A stretch of 43,353 nucleotides of DNA from DASVXQ01 sp046727955 (lineage in GTDB: Bacteria; Actinomycetota; CALGFH01), in assembly GCA_046727955.1 (NCBI GenBank), contig JBKPDO010000230.1, positions 1 through 43,353 of the forward strand, in the 5' to 3' direction. The position numbers and the translations under genes are program-made. Numbering within the stretch: the first letter of the stretch is position 1; the number at the start of each line of letters is the position of its first letter. Positions 1 through 11,027 of the stretch are shown piece by piece. Under the pieces are notes generated by a model that worked only from the letters and a program-made list of their open reading frames with translations, was not told the origin of the DNA and ran no database searches.

Positions 1-60
1 GCGGGGGGCTGGGCGCGGCGGGGGGCTGGGCGCGGCGGGGGGCTGGGCGCGGCGCCCAGC
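1..60. repeat. Three 17-bp tandem repeats ending in a hairpin
   Basis: The unit GCGGGGGGCTGGGCGCG occurs three times without gaps (1-17, 18-34, 35-51). The last copy runs into GCGCCCAGC, so that 42-50 and 52-60 form a 9-bp inverted repeat around a single G. The array may continue to the left of the window. It lies downstream of the leftward gene rpsT and could act as a terminator or as the degenerate end of a gene outside the window. No coding content was recognised. Confidence 0.6.
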
Positions 61-155
61 GAGTTCCACGCCGAAAGCGGGGTCACAAAAGGGGGCGGCT
101 CGATCGCCGCCCTCTCCACGCTTCGGCGGGCCCCGGTGAAACAGGCCTGGTGGAA

Positions 156-428
156 CTAGGAGGCCGCGCGCTCGCGGTTCAGCGCGCGCGCCAGCCGCGA
201 CTTGTGGTTGGCCGCGTTGTTGGGGTGGATGACCCCCTTGCTGGCGGCCTTGTCGTAGGCGCGAGCGGCGCGCTCCAAGGCCTCGCTGGCCGCGCCGGTG
301 TCGCCCGCGTCCAGGGCCTCCAGCACGCGACGCCGGTGCGTCCGCAGGGCAGAGCGGACCGACTTGTTGCGCAGGCGGCGCCGCTCGTTCTGCAGATTGC
401 GCTTGATCTGGGACTTGATGTTCGCCAT
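156..428 (-). CDS. rpsT: 30S ribosomal protein S20
   Basis: This 90-residue protein is small-subunit ribosomal protein S20, which binds 16S rRNA early in assembly. It begins MANIKSQIKRN, as in the S20 family, is rich in Arg and Lys, and carries the typical tail with HPNNAANHKSRLAR. An upstream in-frame extension to 590 is possible, but the MANIKS start matches the family and gives the normal length. The gene is divergent from lepA, the usual actinobacterial arrangement (rpsT next to lepA). S20 expression is often autoregulated in other bacteria; nothing in the sequence shows that here. Confidence 0.96.
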   Translation of the reverse strand: MANIKSQIKRNLQNERRRLRNKSVRSALRTHRRRVLEALDAGDTGAASEALERAARAYDKAASKGVIHPNNAANHKSRLARALNRERAAS

Positions 429-474
429 TGGGCTCTTTTGATCCTCTGCACGCAGGTGGCAGTCAGCGCAGGCT

Positions 475-542
475 AGCATAGCTGCTTTCGGCCCCTCAAA
501 GCGCGGCCGCCCGCCGGGTCTCACCTGGGCTGATGGTATGCT
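475..542. promoter_or_regulatory. Candidate divergent -10 boxes for rpsT and lepA
   Basis: The 188-base gap between the two divergent genes holds two TATGCT hexamers: one on the minus strand (475-480, reading towards rpsT) and one on the plus strand (537-542, reading towards lepA). Both resemble sigma-70-type -10 boxes. Neither has a convincing -35 box at 16-18 bases, so the assignment is weak. Confidence 0.3.
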
Positions 543-616
543 CGCCTGGCGCCCGGGCGATCCTGCCCACGCAAAGCGCGCCGGTCGCAACCCCTCGATG
601 ACATCGACGAGACCAC

Positions 617-2436
<1,820 letters not shown>

Positions 2437-2440
<4 letters not shown>

Positions 2441-3711
2441 CGGCGCTCGCGCCCACACGCGCCCGAGCCGCGGACCCGCTGGTGGACCGGTCGCTGTTCG
2501 GCGTCTACGTGCACGTGCCCTTCTGCCTCACTCGCTGCCACTACTGCGACTTCGTCACCTATACAGGCATGGAGGGGCTGCGGCGCCCGTACGCGGCGGC
2601 GCTGCTCGCCGAGGCGGAGCTGGCCGTGGCCCAGTTCGGCGGCGCGGGGGCTGGGTCCGCCGCGGGCGCGGCGGCCGTCACCAGCGTGTTCGTCGGCGGC
2701 GGCACGCCGACCCTGCTGCCGCCGGGCGATCTGGCCAGGGTGCTCGGGCGGCTGCGCGAGCTGCTGCCGGTGGCGCCAGACGCCGAGGTGACGGTGGAGG
2801 CCAACCCGGAGACGGTCGACCCGGCGCTGGCGCGAGGCCTGGTCGAGGCCGGGGTCACGCGCGTCTCGCTGGGTGCGCAGAGCTTCGACGACGGGGTGCT
2901 CGCCGCCCTCGGCCGGCCACACGACGCCGCGCGGATCGGCCGGGCCGTCGCCGCGCTGCGGTCGGCCAGCCGCGCCCGTCCCGGTGGGCTGGACCTGAGC
3001 CTCGACCTGATCTTCGGCTGCCCAGGGGAGGACGAGCGCTCCTGGGCCCGCTCGCTGGAGGCGGCCGTCGCCCTCGTGCCGGAGCACCTTTCCGCGTACG
3101 CGCTCACCATCGAGCCCGCCACCAAGTTCGGCCGGCTCGTCGCCGCCGGTCGCATGGCAGAGCCCGACGAGGACCTGCTCGCCGACCGCTACGAGACCGC
3201 CTGCTCCGTGCTGGCCGAGGCTGGCTACGGCCACTACGAGGTGTCGAACTGGGCACGCGGGCCGGTCGACGCCGCTGGCGTCCCTATCCATGCCAGCCGC
3301 CACAACCGCACCTACTGGCGCCGTGGCGCCTACCTCGGCCTCGGCGCCGGGGCGCACGAGTTCGCGCCCTGGGCCGCCGGCGCGGAGCACCCGGACGGCC
3401 CCGGCGGGACGCGACGCTGGAATCTCCGCGGAGTCCCGGACTACCTGGCCGCCGTGCGGGAGGGACGGCGTCCGACCGAGGGCCAGGAGATCCTCGACCA
3501 TGACCAGGCCCGCTTCGAGGCGCTGGCGCTGCGGCTGCGCACGGTGGACGGGCTCGACCACGGCGAGGCCTGGGCGCTCGGGGTCGACCCGACCGGCGCC
3601 GCGGCCGCCGAGCTGCGCGCCGCCGGCCTGCTCACCGAGCACCCGGGCCTGCGCCTCACCGAGCGTGGCATGTTCATGCACGGCGAGGTCGTCAGCCGCC
3701 TGGCTCCCTGA
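2437..3711 (+). CDS. hemW: Radical SAM heme chaperone HemW (HemN-like)
   Basis: This 424-residue protein is HemW, a radical-SAM protein that delivers heme and was long annotated as oxygen-independent coproporphyrinogen III oxidase. The radical-SAM cluster motif CLTRCHYC is at residues 30-37 (Cys30, 34, 37), followed by GGGTPT and a distal HxxRHNRTYWRRG region. HemW proteins lack the fourth Cys of true HemN, and the single CxxxCxxC pattern here agrees. The reading frame stays open upstream inside lepA, but GTG 2437, overlapping the lepA stop by four bases, gives the usual N-terminus and spacing to the cluster. lepA-hemW-hrcA-dnaJ is a conserved Gram-positive order. Confidence 0.94.
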
Positions 3712-3732
3712 CCAGCTCAGGAAGGAGCGCAC

Positions 3733-4398
3733 GTGCGACTGGAGACGGTCAGGGCTGAGATCGCGGACGCCGGGCGCGAGCTGGAGCGAGCCAGGCTGGT
3801 ACAGGGAACCTCCGGCAACCTGAGCGTCCGGGACCCTGCCGGCGGCACCATCGCCGTCACGCCGAGCTCGGTCGAGTACCGCCGTATCCACCCCGCCGAC
3901 GTGCTGCTGGTCGACGGCGACGGCAACCTCGAGGAGGGCTCCCACCCGGTCTCGAGCGAGCTGTCCATGCACCTGGCGCTGTACCGGCGGCGGCCGGACG
4001 TGGGCGCCGTGGTGCACACCCACTCGCCCTGGGCCACCACCTGGGCGGTGCTCGGCCAGGAGATCCCGGCCGTCCACTACGTGATCGCCTCCATCGGCTA
4101 CGTGGTCCGGGTTGCGCCGTACGCCACCTTCGGCACCGAGGCGCTGGCCGGGAACGTGGTCTCCACGCTGGCTGCCGACAACGCGGTCCTGCTCGCCAGT
4201 CACGGCGTGGTCGCGGTCGGCGCCGACCTGCGCGCCGCCCTGGAGAACGCCGTGCGCGTCGAGTTCCTGGCCGAGCTGTACTGGAAGGCGACCCGGATCG
4301 GCGACCCGGCGGTGCTGCCGCCGGACGAGATCGACCGGGTCAGAGCCCAGGCGGCAGCCACAAAGCGGGCCGGCGGATCAGGAGCTCGAGAGCCTTAG
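3733..4398 (+). CDS. Class II aldolase/adducin-family protein (fuculose-phosphate-aldolase-like)
   Basis: This 221-residue protein starts at GTG with GGAAGGAG nearby. Class II aldolases use a zinc ion to cleave sugar phosphates. The metal-site pattern is visible: Glu76, His95 and His97 in VVHTHSPW, and His157 in LASHGVV, equivalent to the Glu/His/His/His set of L-fuculose-1-phosphate aldolase. The GTSGNLSVR phosphate-binding loop lies at residues 25-33. The substrate cannot be told from sequence; 5-methylthioribulose-1-phosphate dehydratase and ribulose-phosphate epimerase relatives share this fold. It sits between hemW and hrcA. Its stop codon lies inside the CIRCE-like operator of hrcA. Confidence 0.85.
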   Translation: MRLETVRAEIADAGRELERARLVQGTSGNLSVRDPAGGTIAVTPSSVEYRRIHPADVLLVDGDGNLEEGSHPVSSELSMHLALYRRRPDVGAVVHTHSPWATTWAVLGQEIPAVHYVIASIGYVVRVAPYATFGTEALAGNVVSTLAADNAVLLASHGVVAVGADLRAALENAVRVEFLAELYWKATRIGDPAVLPPDEIDRVRAQAAATKRAGGSGAREP

Positions 4399-4421
4399 CA
4401 CTCGCATGGGCAGACTGCTAC
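4395..4421 (+). promoter_or_regulatory. Degenerate CIRCE operator upstream of hrcA
   Basis: The left half is the perfect consensus TTAGCACTC (4395-4403). After nine bases the right half GACTGCTAC (4413-4421) matches 7 of 9 positions of GAGTGCTAA. CIRCE is the known binding site of HrcA, so autoregulation of hrcA-dnaJ is expected. The element overlaps the stop codon of the upstream aldolase gene. Confidence 0.8.
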
Positions 4422-4456
4422 TCTCGACCAGGTGAGCAACCGTCGGGAGGGACGCC

Positions 4457-5491
4457 GTGAGCCTCGATGAGCGGAAGGCGCGACTGCTCCAGGCGGTCGT
4501 GCGCGAGTTCATCCAGACAAACGAGCCGGTCGGCTCCAAGGCACTTGCCGACCGTTACTCGCTGGGCATCTCCTCTGCCACCGTCCGGAACGAACTGGCG
4601 GCCCTCGAGGAGCAGGGCTTCCTCTCGCACCCGCACACCAGCGCGGGGAGGGTGCCGACAGACCGCGGCTATCGCTTCTACGTCGACTCCCTCTCGGGCG
4701 TGGGTGAGCTGGCCCGTGCCCAGCGGGACGCGGTCATGCGCTACCTGGAGGGCGCGGCCGGCCTGGAGGAGACGCTGCAGCGCACCTCGCTGCTGCTCGC
4801 CAGCCTGACCCACTACACCGCGATGGTGGCCCCGCCCGCCCTCGACCGCTCACGCGTGCGCCACGTCGAGCTGGTGCAGCTCAGCTCCCACGTGATCATG
4901 CTGGTGCTGATCGTCGACACCGGCCGGGTCGAGCAGCGCCTGCTGGAGACCCCGGGCGCCGTCAGTGTCGAGGACCTCGAGGACCTGCGCCGCCGCCTCA
5001 ACGAGAAGCTGGCGGGCGAGCGGCTCAACCGCGCGGAGCTGGTCCTCTCGGGCATGCTCGAGACGGTCTCCGCCGAGCAGCGCCGGCTGTTTACGGTGGT
5101 CGCGGACGTGCTCGGGCAGATGGTGAGCGACCGCAGCACCGAGCGGGTGTGGCTCGGCGGACAGGCGCACATCCTCGGCCCGGGGGCGTTCGACGAGCTC
5201 GAGACCGTCCGCCAGGTCTACGCGCTGCTCGAGCAGCAGGTCCTGGTGCTGCGGCTGCTGCAGATGGCGTTCACCAGGGGCGCGGACCAGATCTCGGTGG
5301 TGATCGGGTCGGAGAACCAGATCGAGGGCATGCAGGCGTGCTCGCTGGTGACGTCGACCTACCCCGCGGGGGATACCATCGGCAGCATCGGGGTGCTCGG
5401 CCCCACGAGGATGGATTACCTTCGCGCCATGGCGGCGGTGCAAGCTGTGGCCGGATATCTTGGGAGCTTACTGGACGACGTCGAGCGCTAG
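4457..5491 (+). CDS. hrcA: Heat-inducible transcription repressor HrcA
   Basis: This 344-residue HrcA represses heat-shock genes by binding CIRCE. The N-terminal winged-helix domain (about 1-75) includes the ATVRNELAALEEQGFL recognition region and HTSAGRVPTDRGYRFYVD. The remainder is the GAF-like and dimerization part, ending with IGVLGPTRMDY. Start is GTG 4457 behind GGGAGGGACGCC. A CIRCE-like box lies 36 bases upstream. dnaJ follows after 60 bases, and grpE and dnaK are absent here, as is usual for the second (dnaJ2-type) actinobacterial chaperone locus. Confidence 0.97.
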   Translation: MSLDERKARLLQAVVREFIQTNEPVGSKALADRYSLGISSATVRNELAALEEQGFLSHPHTSAGRVPTDRGYRFYVDSLSGVGELARAQRDAVMRYLEGAAGLEETLQRTSLLLASLTHYTAMVAPPALDRSRVRHVELVQLSSHVIMLVLIVDTGRVEQRLLETPGAVSVEDLEDLRRRLNEKLAGERLNRAELVLSGMLETVSAEQRRLFTVVADVLGQMVSDRSTERVWLGGQAHILGPGAFDELETVRQVYALLEQQVLVLRLLQMAFTRGADQISVVIGSENQIEGMQACSLVTSTYPAGDTIGSIGVLGPTRMDYLRAMAAVQAVAGYLGSLLDDVER

Positions 5492-5551
5492 ACGAGAGCT
5501 CTCGGCGACCACACCGCCTGTTGAGGATCGAGACAGCAGCAGAGGAGAGGC

Positions 5552-6682
5552 TTGACCGACTATTACGAGTTGCTCGGCGTCAGTCGCGGCGCGACTCAGG
5601 AGGAGATCAAGCGCGCCTACCGGCGGCTGGCTCGCAAGTACCATCCCGACGCCAACCCAGACGACCCTGGCGCCGAGGAGCGCTTCAAGGAGCTGAACAA
5701 GGCCTACAGCGTCCTGGGCGACCCGGACAAGCGGCAGCGCTACGACGCTTTCGGGCCCGAGGGGCCCGAGGGCATGGCCGCGTCCGCGTCCGCCGACCCC
5801 TTCATGGCCACGTTCGAGGACCTGGTCGGCCAGTTCTTCGGCGGCGGTGGCCCGTTCACCACCAGCCGCCGGCCCCGCTCCCGCGCCCGCCGCGGCGCCG
5901 ACACCGCGGTCCGGGTCGAGCTCACCTTCCCCGAATCGGTGTTCGGCGCCAAGAAGGACGTGCCGCTGCGCCTGGCGGTGCCCTGTGACCAGTGCCGTGG
6001 CTCTGGCGCCGAGCCAGGCACGGAGCCAACCGTCTGCCAGCGCTGCGGCGGCACCGGCCAGCAGCGCACCGTGCGGCAGTCGCTGCTCGGACAGATCGTC
6101 ACCGCCTCGACCTGCCAGGTCTGCGACGGCTCCGGCTACGAGGTGCGCTCGCCCTGTGGCAAGTGCCGTGGTCAGGGCGTGGTGGCCAAGGACTCGGTCA
6201 TCACCGTGGACATCGCGTCAGGGGTCGAGGACGGCATGCGCGAGCGGCTGCCCGGTCGCGGCCACGCCGGCCAGTTCGGCGGCCCCCCCGGTGACCTCTG
6301 GGTGGAGCTCTCGGTCACCCCGCACCCGCTGTTCGACCGGCGCGGCGACGACCTGACCTGCTCGGTCACGGTGCCGATGACGATGGCCGCGCTGGGCGGG
6401 ACCGTGCCGCTCACGACGCTGGACGGCGAGGACCTGACCATCGAGGTCGAGCCGGGCACCCAGCCGGGGACGATCAAGCGCTTCCGCAAGCGCGGCGTCC
6501 CTTCTGGGGACGGCTGGGGCAGGCGCGGTGACCTGCTGGTCGAGCTGAAGGTCGAGATCCCCACCGATTCCTCCGAAGAGGAGCGGCGCCTGCTGCGCCA
6601 GATCGCCGACCTCCGCGGCGAGGCCACCGAGCCCCCGGCCGCCCCCAACCTCTTCGCCCGCCTCCGCGGCTCCACCCGCTGA
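5552..6682 (+). CDS. dnaJ: Chaperone protein DnaJ (zinc-finger type)
   Basis: The 376-residue co-chaperone stimulates DnaK ATPase activity and binds unfolded proteins. The J domain carries HPD at residues 31-33. A Gly/Phe-containing linker is followed by four zinc-binding repeats (CDQCRGSG, CQRCGGTG, CQVCDGSG, CGKCRGQG) and the C-terminal substrate-binding domains. The start is TTG 5552 preceded by GAGGAGAGG. It follows hrcA and is probably under the same CIRCE control. The G/F region is short and partly Ala/Ser-rich. Confidence 0.96.
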   Translation: MTDYYELLGVSRGATQEEIKRAYRRLARKYHPDANPDDPGAEERFKELNKAYSVLGDPDKRQRYDAFGPEGPEGMAASASADPFMATFEDLVGQFFGGGGPFTTSRRPRSRARRGADTAVRVELTFPESVFGAKKDVPLRLAVPCDQCRGSGAEPGTEPTVCQRCGGTGQQRTVRQSLLGQIVTASTCQVCDGSGYEVRSPCGKCRGQGVVAKDSVITVDIASGVEDGMRERLPGRGHAGQFGGPPGDLWVELSVTPHPLFDRRGDDLTCSVTVPMTMAALGGTVPLTTLDGEDLTIEVEPGTQPGTIKRFRKRGVPSGDGWGRRGDLLVELKVEIPTDSSEEERRLLRQIADLRGEATEPPAAPNLFARLRGSTR

Positions 6683-6828
6683 GCGACCCCGGCTTGAGGG
6701 GCGGTGCGGGGGTTTCGGTGGGCGCTGGTGCGGTATCTGCTGAGTGGCGCGGGCGCGAGGGCGGGCGAGGGGGTTGCCGTGGAGGTCGACAGGAGGGTCC
6801 GGGAGCAGGGTGAGGAGGTCGCGGCGGC

Positions 6829-9800
6829 ATGAATGCGCGACGACTGCTTCCGCTCTGGCCGGTCACGCGGCAGCTTCGCGGGGACGATCGCCTCGGGTTG
6901 GGCGCGGCGGCGCAGTCCCCTCGCTCGGCGGCCCTTCAGCCCCGGACCACCGATGCTGACAGGGTCGTCAAGTCGATCTGCCCGTACTGCGCGGTCGGCT
7001 GCGGGCAGGACGTCTACGTGAAGGACGGTCGGGTCACCCAGATCGAGGGCGACCCGGACAGTCCCATCTCGCGCGGGCGGCTGTGCCCCAAGGGGTCGGC
7101 GTCGGCGTCACTGGTCAACAACCCGCAGCGGCTCACCGAGGTGCGCTACCGGCGGCCGTACGGGACCGAGTGGGAGGAACTGGACCTCGACACGGCGATG
7201 GCGATGGTTGCCGACCGGGTGATCGCCACACGCGAAGCGACCTGGCAGGCGATTGACGACAAGGGCAACCGGCTCAACCGGACGCTCGGGTTCGGGTCGC
7301 TGGGCGGCGCGACCCTGGACAACGAGGAGAACTACCTCATCAAGAAGCTGTTCACCGCGCTCGGGGCGATCCAGATCGAGAACCAGGCGCGCATATGACA
7401 CTCCTCGACCGTCCCCAGTTTGGGGACCTCGTTCGGCCGGGGCGGCGCCACCACCTTCCAGCAGGACCTGCAGAACGCCGACTGCATCGTGATTGAGGGC
7501 TCGAACATGGCCGAGGCCCATCCGGTCGGCTTCCAGTGGGTCATGGAGGCCAAGCTCCGCGGGGCCAAGGTGATCCACGTCGACCCGCGCTTCAGCCGCA
7601 CCAGCGCCATGGCCGACCTGCACGTGCCGATCCGCGTGGGAACTGACATCGCCTTCCTCGGCGGGCTGGTCAACTGGGTGCTCACGCACGGGCGTGAGTT
7701 CCGCGAGTACGTGGTCAACTACACCAATGCGCCCGTGGTCGTCGACGAGCGCTACGTGGATGCCGAGGACGGTGACGGGCTGTTCTCCGGCTGGGACCCG
7801 CAGGCTGGCAAGTACGACCCGTCGAGCTGGCAGTACGAGGGGATGCGGGTGGCGGCTGCCTCCGGCCAGCGAGAGCAGCCGGCGCACGACCCCGATCACC
7901 ACGGCGCCATGGGCGCGCCGCTCGAAGGGGAGCGGCATCCCCGCGTCGACCCGACGCTCAGCGATCCGCGCTGTGTCTTCCAGATCCTCAAGCGCCACTT
8001 CGCCCGCTACACCCCGGAGATGGTCGAGGAGGTCTGCGGGGTGCCGCAGGCGTTGCTGGAACAGGTGGCGCGCACGCTGGCGGACAACTCTGGGCGCGAG
8101 CGGACCAGCGCGTTCTGCTACGCGGTCGGCTGGACGCAGCACAGCGTCGGGGTGCAGTACATCCGCACGGCCGCGATCCTGCAGCTCCTGCTCGGCAATA
8201 TCGGCCGGCCGGGCGGCGGCGTCCTGGCGCTGCGCGGTCACGCCTCGATCCAGGGCTCCACCGACATCCCGACGCTGTTCAACCTGCTCCCCGGCTATAT
8301 TCCGATGCCGCACGCTGAGGCGCACGAGGGCCTGGCCGACTTCATCGACCGCAACGCCGCCAAGAGCGGCGCATGGGGCTCCATGGACGCCTATACAACC
8401 AGCCTGCTCAAGGCGTGGTGGGGGGACGCGGCCACCGCCGGCAACGACTACGGCTTCGACTACCTGCCGCGCATCAGCGGCGACCACTCGGCAATCGCCA
8501 CGGCCATGGCCATGCTCGACGGGACCTGCAAGGGCTACTTCCTGATGGGGGAGAACCCGGTGGTCGGGACCGGCAACGGCAGGCTGCACCGGCGGGCGCT
8601 AGCCAAGCTCGACTGGCTGGTCGTGCGCGATCTGGTCGAGATCGAGTCGGCGACGTTCTGGAAGGATGGCCCGGCAGTGGAGGCCGGGGAGCTGCGGCCC
8701 GAGGAGATCGGCACGGAAGTGTTCTTGTTCCCGGCTGCCGCGCACACCGAGAAGGACGGATCGTTCACCAACACCCAGCGGCTCCTCCAGTGGCACCGCA
8801 AGGCGCTTGAGGCGCCCGGTGACGCCCGCTCCGACCTGGGGTTCATCTACCACCTCGGTCGGATCATCCGCGAGAAGCTCGCCAGCTCCACCGACCCGAA
8901 GGACCGGCCGGTCCTCGACCTCACCTGGGAGTACCCGACCGAGGGATCGCACGCTGAGCCTGACGCCGAGGCGGTGCTGGCCGAGGTCAACGGGTTCGGG
9001 CCGGACGGCGCGCCACTGGCTAGCCCCTTGGAGCTGAAGGCGGACGGCTCGACTCGCTGCGGCTGCTGGATCTACTGCGGCGTCTACGCCGGCGGCGTCA
9101 ACCAGGCCGACCGGCGCAAGCCTGGCAGCGAGCAGAGCTGGGTGGCTCCTGAGTGGGGCTGGGCGTGGCCGTCCAACCGGCGCATCCTGTACAACCGCGC
9201 CGCGGCCGACCTGCAGGGCCGGCCCTGGTCCGAGCGGAAGGCGTTGGTGTGGTGGGACGAGGCAGGAGGCCGCTGGACAGGCCACGACGTGCCCGACTTC
9301 CCGGTGACCAAGCGACCCGACTACGACCCACCCGAGGACGCGACCGGCTACGACGCCCTGGGCGGGAGGGACCCGTTCATCACCCAGGCCGACGGCAAGG
9401 GCTGGCTGTTCGCTCCCAGCGGGCTGCTCGACGGGCCGCTGCCGACGCACTACGAGCCACACGAGTCTCCGGTGGCGAACCTGCTGTACAAGCAGCAGGC
9501 CAACCCGGTCCGCATCCGCTACGACCGGCCGGGCAACCGCACCAACCCGGTGGACGGCGAGCCGGGTGCCGAGGTCTTCCCGTACGTGGCGACCACCAAC
9601 CGGCTCACCGAGCACCACACCGCCGGGGGAATGACCCGCTGGATCCCGTTGCTCGCCGAGCTCCAACCGGAGTTCTTCTGTGAGGTCAGCCCGGAGCTGG
9701 CGGCCGAGCGGCGGTTGGAGCATGGCGGTTGGGCGACGATCATCTCGGCCCGCTCGGCGATCGAGGCGCGCGTCCTGGTGACGGCGAGGCTGCAGCCGCT

Positions 9801-10116
9801 GCGCCTGGGCGACCGGGTAGTGCACCAGATCGGCCTGCCCTACCACTGGGGCAACAACGGGCTGGTCACGGGGGACTCGGCCAACGACCTGATCGCGCTG
9901 GAGCTGGACCCGAACGTGCAGATCCCGCCGACCAAGGTGCTGACCTGCGATATCCGCCCAGGCCGCCGGCCGCGCGGGCAGGCGCTGACCGACCTGGTCG
10001 CCGACTACCGCAGGCGGGCCGGCCTGCCTGAAGCCAATCAGCCCGAGGCTGGCCCGGCCGGGTCAGCCGCGCCGGAAAGCCAGGCCGGACCGTCGCCAGG
10101 AGGGAACGAGCCGTGA
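6829..10116 (+). CDS. fdhA: Formate dehydrogenase alpha subunit, selenocysteine-containing
   Basis: One continuous frame of 1095 residues encodes the molybdopterin/Fe-S subunit that oxidises formate to CO2, if the in-frame TGA at 7396-7398 is read as selenocysteine (residue 190). Around it the protein reads IENQARI-Sec-HSSTVPSLGTSFGRG, the conserved active-site segment of this family. Cys51, 54, 58 and 86 bind a [4Fe-4S] cluster. The C-terminus (about 895-1050) is the molydopterin dinucleotide-binding domain. No Tat signal is visible, so a cytoplasmic catalytic subunit is inferred, as in actinobacterial relatives. Start ATG 6829 follows GAGGAGG. Treating it as two genes would leave a TTG start with no ribosome site inside the SECIS loop. 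It overlaps fdhB by four bases. Confidence 0.95.
7396..7431 (+). promoter_or_regulatory. SECIS-like element after the selenocysteine TGA
   Basis: Directly after the TGA codon, GTCCCC (7411-7416) and GGGGAC (7422-7427) form a perfect 6-bp stem with the five-base loop AGTTT. CGA (7406-7408) pairs with TCG (7429-7431) below a small CC/C internal loop. The loop begins 18 bases after the TGA and has G in its second position, which fits known bacterial SECIS rules (short hairpin, 16-37 bases from UGA, G at the start of the apical loop). SelB would bind this element in the mRNA. Confidence 0.85.
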
Positions 10117-11027
10117 CCACCGAGTCCCCGCCTGTGCCGACGTTCGGCGGCGGCCACGCCGAACCGCATCCGCGCATGGGATTCTTCACTGACACCAGCG
10201 TCTGCATCGGCTGCAAGGCGTGTGAGGTCGCCTGCAAGGAATGGAACCTGCTGCCGGACGAGGGGTTCGCGTTCTCCAGCCACTCCTACGACAACACCCT
10301 CGCGCTCGGCGCCACTACGTGGCGGCACGTGGCGTTCATCGAGCAGAGCCGTCCGGTCGCCGTGCCCAGCCTGGACCTGGCCGGGAGCGCCGCGGCGGCC
10401 ACGGAGCAGGGCGGCACTGCCACCGTCCTCGACGGAGCCCTGAACGGCGAGAGCCGGGAGGGCATGCGCTGGCTAATGTCGTCCGACGTGTGTAAGCACT
10501 GCACCAGCGCTGCGTGCCTGGAGGTCTGCCCGACCGGCGCCCTGTTCCGGACCGAGTTCGGCTCGGTGGTCGTACAGGAGGACATCTGCAACGGCTGCGG
10601 CTACTGCGTGCCCGCCTGTCCCTTCGGGGTGATCGACCGGCGCGAGGACGACGGCCGGGCGTGGAAGTGCACGCTCTGCTATGACCGCACCAAGGACGGC
10701 CTGGAGCCGGCCTGCGCCAAAGCGTGCCCGACCGACTCCATCCAGTACGGCCAGCTCGACGAGCTGCGCGAGCGCGCCCAGCAACGACTGGCTAGCCTAC
10801 ACGAGCGCGGGGTGGCAGACGCCAACCTCTACCTCGCCGATGAGCAGGACGGCATCAAGGGAGCCGGCGCGTTTTTCCTCCTACTGGACGAGCCGGAGGT
10901 GTACGGGCTACCGCCCGATCCCGTCAGCACCACGCGGGACCTCGGCGCCTTCTGGAAGGCCGCGGGCATGGCGGCGGGCGCGTTGGTTGCCGGGGTCGCG
11001 GCGGCATTCATGGGGGGTCGCCGATGA
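10113..11027 (+). CDS. fdhB: Formate dehydrogenase beta subunit, four-cluster ferredoxin protein
   Basis: This 304-residue electron-transfer subunit carries electrons from the catalytic subunit to the membrane. It contains four Cys motifs for [4Fe-4S] clusters: Cys31/34/37/41, Cys127/130/135/139, Cys159/162/165/169 and Cys186/189/201/205. A hydrophobic segment at about 284-300 may anchor the C-terminus in the membrane, as in FdnH-type subunits. GTG 10113 overlaps the fdhA stop (GTGA) and the 3' end overlaps the next gene (ATGA), so the three subunits form one translationally coupled operon. Confidence 0.95.
   Translation: MTTESPPVPTFGGGHAEPHPRMGFFTDTSVCIGCKACEVACKEWNLLPDEGFAFSSHSYDNTLALGATTWRHVAFIEQSRPVAVPSLDLAGSAAAATEQGGTATVLDGALNGESREGMRWLMSSDVCKHCTSAACLEVCPTGALFRTEFGSVVVQEDICNGCGYCVPACPFGVIDRREDDGRAWKCTLCYDRTKDGLEPACAKACPTDSIQYGQLDELRERAQQRLASLHERGVADANLYLADEQDGIKGAGAFFLLLDEPEVYGLPPDPVSTTRDLGAFWKAAGMAAGALVAGVAAAFMGGRR

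Noticed and set aside
7420..10116. A separate formate dehydrogenase gene starting at TTG 7420
   Set aside because: The frame is continuous with 6829-7395 through TGA, the TTG has no ribosome site and lies in the SECIS hairpin, and the conserved active-site segment would be cut.
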